This document shows, in pieces, positions 61,255 to 64,000 of a DNA stretch of 64,000 nt (positions are counted from its first letter, which is position 1; each line of letters opens with the position of its first letter). The notes below the pieces were generated by a model, which saw nothing but the letters and a program-made list of their open reading frames with translations, ran no database searches and was not told where the DNA came from. Origin of the DNA: Dermatemys mawii (taxonomy: Eukaryota; Chordata; Testudines; Dermatemydidae); the NCBI GenBank assembly GCA_007922305.1, contig ML677348.1, positions 16,197,442-16,261,441 of the forward strand, given 5' to 3'. The translations under genes and the position numbers were made by a program.

Positions 61255-62060
61255 TATCTACTGGTTTTGGAATATCTGGTTTTGGAATAAGTGAAATCAC
61301 CATGCTAAAGAATAAATGGTCATATTTATTTTTGAATTCGACAGTACAACTAATGAATCAGCCTGTTTTAAAATTACTTACAGTGACTTCCTGGGATTTA
61401 AAAATTAATTAGAAACAGAGTTTTCATTTTCTTTCCCTGTTAGCATTTAACAAATCATAAGCTGGCCTGGCCCTTCATCTACTAACAGAAGAATGGTCTG
61501 ATGTAATGCTCTGTTCTTAAAAGCAGGATGGATCTCTTTTTGGTAACAGAACCTCTTAAGAAATGTTGTTGAAAACAAAAGGGCAAAGCTTGTCAGTCGA
61601 AACATACAACTGTGATTGATAGATTAATAAGACTCCTGTATTTAGAAGTTCATTTCGTAGAAGGAGAAGTTGTATTTGATTTTTTGAAAAGGAGACCAGT
61701 AGGAGAAAATTCTTTCCTCCTGAAAGCTAAAAAACATTAGTTTAAACCCTGAATTATGTATAATGTACATTGTCAAAATCAAAGAAACAATTTTCCTCAC
61801 AGTTAAAATTTTCAGTCCAAATAGAAGAGATATCTTGAAAACTTCAGACTCTTGTTTCTGAAATATGCAGAGAACTTCTAAGAATTGTAAATACTTGGCT
61901 ATAATGATAAGGTTCCGGGGAAAAAATTAAAGAAAAATATATGTACTTTTGTTAAATCTTCATTTGAGCTTCATTGGTCAAACTAGCTTTTACAAATTTT
62001 CACTGATACTGGATTTAACATTTTAAATAAAGTGCCCTCAATTGAAAGGTGGTGTAAAAT
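61255..62060 (+). other. UFM1: UFM1 3' untranslated region (probable extent)
   Basis: After TAA the sequence is AT-rich and repeat-free. AATAAA signals lie at 61311-61316, 62026-62031 and 62408-62413. The second is followed within 20-30 bases by the GT-rich stretch AAAGGTGGTGTAAAA, making about 62050 the best cleavage site. The others would give a very short or a longer 3' UTR. A 15-nt direct duplication (CTGGTTTTGGAATAT twice) sits at about 61261-61289. Confidence 0.6.
62026..62031 (+). terminator. UFM1: Polyadenylation signal AATAAA, favoured for UFM1
   Basis: Canonical hexamer with a downstream GT-rich element at about 62045-62057. Alternatives are 61311 and 62408. Confidence 0.55.
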
Positions 62061-64000
62061 TACCAGTGACGAGAATCCCATGCGCTGTATGGTAGGGATT
62101 TATCAGTTGACATTCCTTTATCAGCAAACATATTTATTTGAGGAAAATGTCTTTGTTGCTACTATATGTTACTTGGGAAACAGTTTGGAATCAGTTGCAT
62201 GTTTGTATGTCCAGAAATTAAGCATTTTGTTTGTCTGAAGTTAAATTGTTACATCAACCATTGACCTATATTGGCGAAACCAGTATGTCTTGTTTTGCAA
62301 CACGATATACTGTAGTTTCACGATAGTATGCATTTTGCCAAACAAATCATTATTGCATTTTATCTGTCCTCATACATTTAATTTATTGAGGTTACAAAAA
62401 ATTGAACAATAAACGATGATAATTTGTAAAAACAAGTATTCGTCATGTATGTCATTATCTCATTCAGAAAACAGACAGGATTCAGAAGGATGTGATGGTG
62501 ACTAATACCATGCACAGGCACTCGAGTCCCCTTCTTAGTGGAGATGAGGAAATGTGCATTTGGAGGCCCCCTACCACGTTCACACGTGAAGGAGGCATAG
62601 GGGCTTCTGCATTTTTCAGCTCTGTCTGAACTGCTTGTATTTTGATTTCCCTTTAGCAGAGTAAACAGGGTCCTGGGAGGAGCGGAGGAAGAAAAGAAAG
62701 AGTTGAAGCAACTTGCGTTCATTTATCATTTTCCTAATTAGATTGTGGTAATAAGTTAGAAATTGTGCACTTACACCTTGTAATCAATATACTCTGAAAT
62801 TCATTCTACACGGAGAGATCCCTATTACAGTAATTTTTACGGTAGGTTGATTTAAAGGGCGAAGTGCATAATTTCTATTAATTTAATGCCATGATAAAAT
62901 TAAAATGAACACAATTAATTGCTTCTAATTTTTCTCTTCAAGACTGTTTGGCTGGATAGCCAAAAGCCACTTGCCATCAGAGTATAAAAAACAAACGTAT
63001 GGGTTTCTCCAGTCAAGAAGTTTTCTTATCTGTACAAAGTGCAATACATCTTAAAGCCTATCAAATTCTAAGGTCACTTGAAAATCTTATGCATAATATA
63101 AAGGAAACTAGGTTAAAAAAATTTTCAAATGATATATACCATATATTTTATTATAAATATACTCAAGTAATACCTTGACTATTTTAATAAACAGATTTGA
63201 CATGTTTCAAATTGTAAGTAAGAAAATTGAGTAAATATTGTGAAAAGGATCTCAGCAACTTGAAACAATGAATGATCGCTTGGTATTGCATGTGTGTATT
63301 CTTGGAGTCCACTGTTTTAAACATGGCCATAACTCTCTTTACCATTAAAGCAAATGATGTGTTTGCATGGTAGGAAAAGGCTTGTTGAACTCTTTGGTGT
63401 GCTTTTCCATTTTGTTATGACCAAATTATGTTTGACACTGGTTGGGGTTGGGGGAGATAAACAGGGACTAATTTCCAAGGGCTCAGCATTCACAGTTTGG
63501 TGTGGTGAGATTTTCAAAGGCGCTCAGTATAGAGCTCAGCATCCAAAATGGTGTGTACTTTTGGAATCTGGCTATTTATGGAAGTTGCACTTTTCATAAA
63601 ATCTGGCTCTGATTGTGTGTGTTGAGCTCTTTTTGAAAATCTGCCCCTTGGGGTCTAATCCAAAGTTTACTGAACTATTTTCCTTGACTTTAGTATGTGT
63701 TAGATCACTCCTTTGGTAAACAGACACATGAAGCCAATTCTTGGGCTGGTTTGTGCATTGAGTAGGTCTCAAATATTCGAGCAACTATAATTTTTCAGTG
63801 TAAAAAGTGTGATTTTTGTATACGTGTGTGAAAAGTCAGTATTTGCATGAAAGAGCCAATGTTATAATTCATGAAAACCTATCCACCAAAGATGTCAGAG
63901 ACTTTGGTCCGTCCTTAGATTTATAAATTGATGCAGTAAATATATTCCGAAGGCATATACATTAAGAAAGCTCTTATTAAAGAAGTTTACTTGGGAGTGA
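62061..64000. other. Downstream flank of UFM1, nothing recognised
   Basis: AT-rich, free of obvious repeats. A 114-codon minus-strand frame at 62378-62722 lacks domain character, and I do not call it. It may include distal UFM1 3' UTR if the 62408 polyA signal is used. Confidence 0.4.

Noticed and set aside
62378..62722. 114-codon minus-strand frame downstream of UFM1
   Set aside because: No domain character, no clear promoter or splice context, and it overlaps possible distal UFM1 3' UTR.

Overview
The window looks like chromosomal DNA of a vertebrate, most likely a turtle or a close sauropsid. It has one intron-rich host gene in an AT-rich background packed with CR1 LINEs, Penelope-like elements, hAT, Tigger and Harbinger-type DNA transposons, tRNA-derived SINEs and broken Ty3/gypsy elements. 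The CR1 3' ends, the Penelope tails and the hAT families match repeats I remember from turtles. That assignment is from memory, not from a search.

The only host gene I can support is UFM1 (ubiquitin-fold modifier 1) on the + strand. Six coding exons between 45566 and 61254 encode a complete 85-residue protein ending in Val-Gly-Ser-Cys. Every splice junction is GT-AG and every phase closes. Exon 1 lies in a CpG-rich promoter island (about 44940-45700) that carries GC boxes and a TGACGTG element. Intron sizes are about 0.1, 2.5, 7.1, 0.4 and 5.3 kb. The 3' UTR has AATAAA signals at 61311, 62026 and 62408.

Region 1-44.9 kb is upstream intergenic DNA with no host exon that I can see. It holds two Penelope-like copies (859-1990 decayed; 24082-25655 better preserved, with YIDD and GIY-YIG motifs), CR1 copies on both strands, a Harbinger-like copy with an inverted duplication and a mis-joined assembly gap (10.9-12.9 kb), a long terminal repeat plus gag remnant (20.3-21.1 kb), a chromovirus-type Ty3/gypsy pol remnant (32.8-34.9 kb) and many small transposons. 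Four GC-rich hAT-type elements (18229, 25412, 43634, 53748) have 8-bp target duplications that can be read directly, all with a central TA.

Region 45.5-62 kb is UFM1. Its introns have taken a Tigger-like element with a CR1 nested inside it, further hAT-type elements, a sense-strand CR1, a 1.1-kb element flanked by a 9-bp repeat, and a GC-rich element interrupted by an assembly gap. Region 62-64 kb shows nothing recognisable. I found no new biological system. The most useful observations are the readable insertion histories, the repeated fold-back arrangement of Penelope ends, and the probable assembly error at 12.7 kb.
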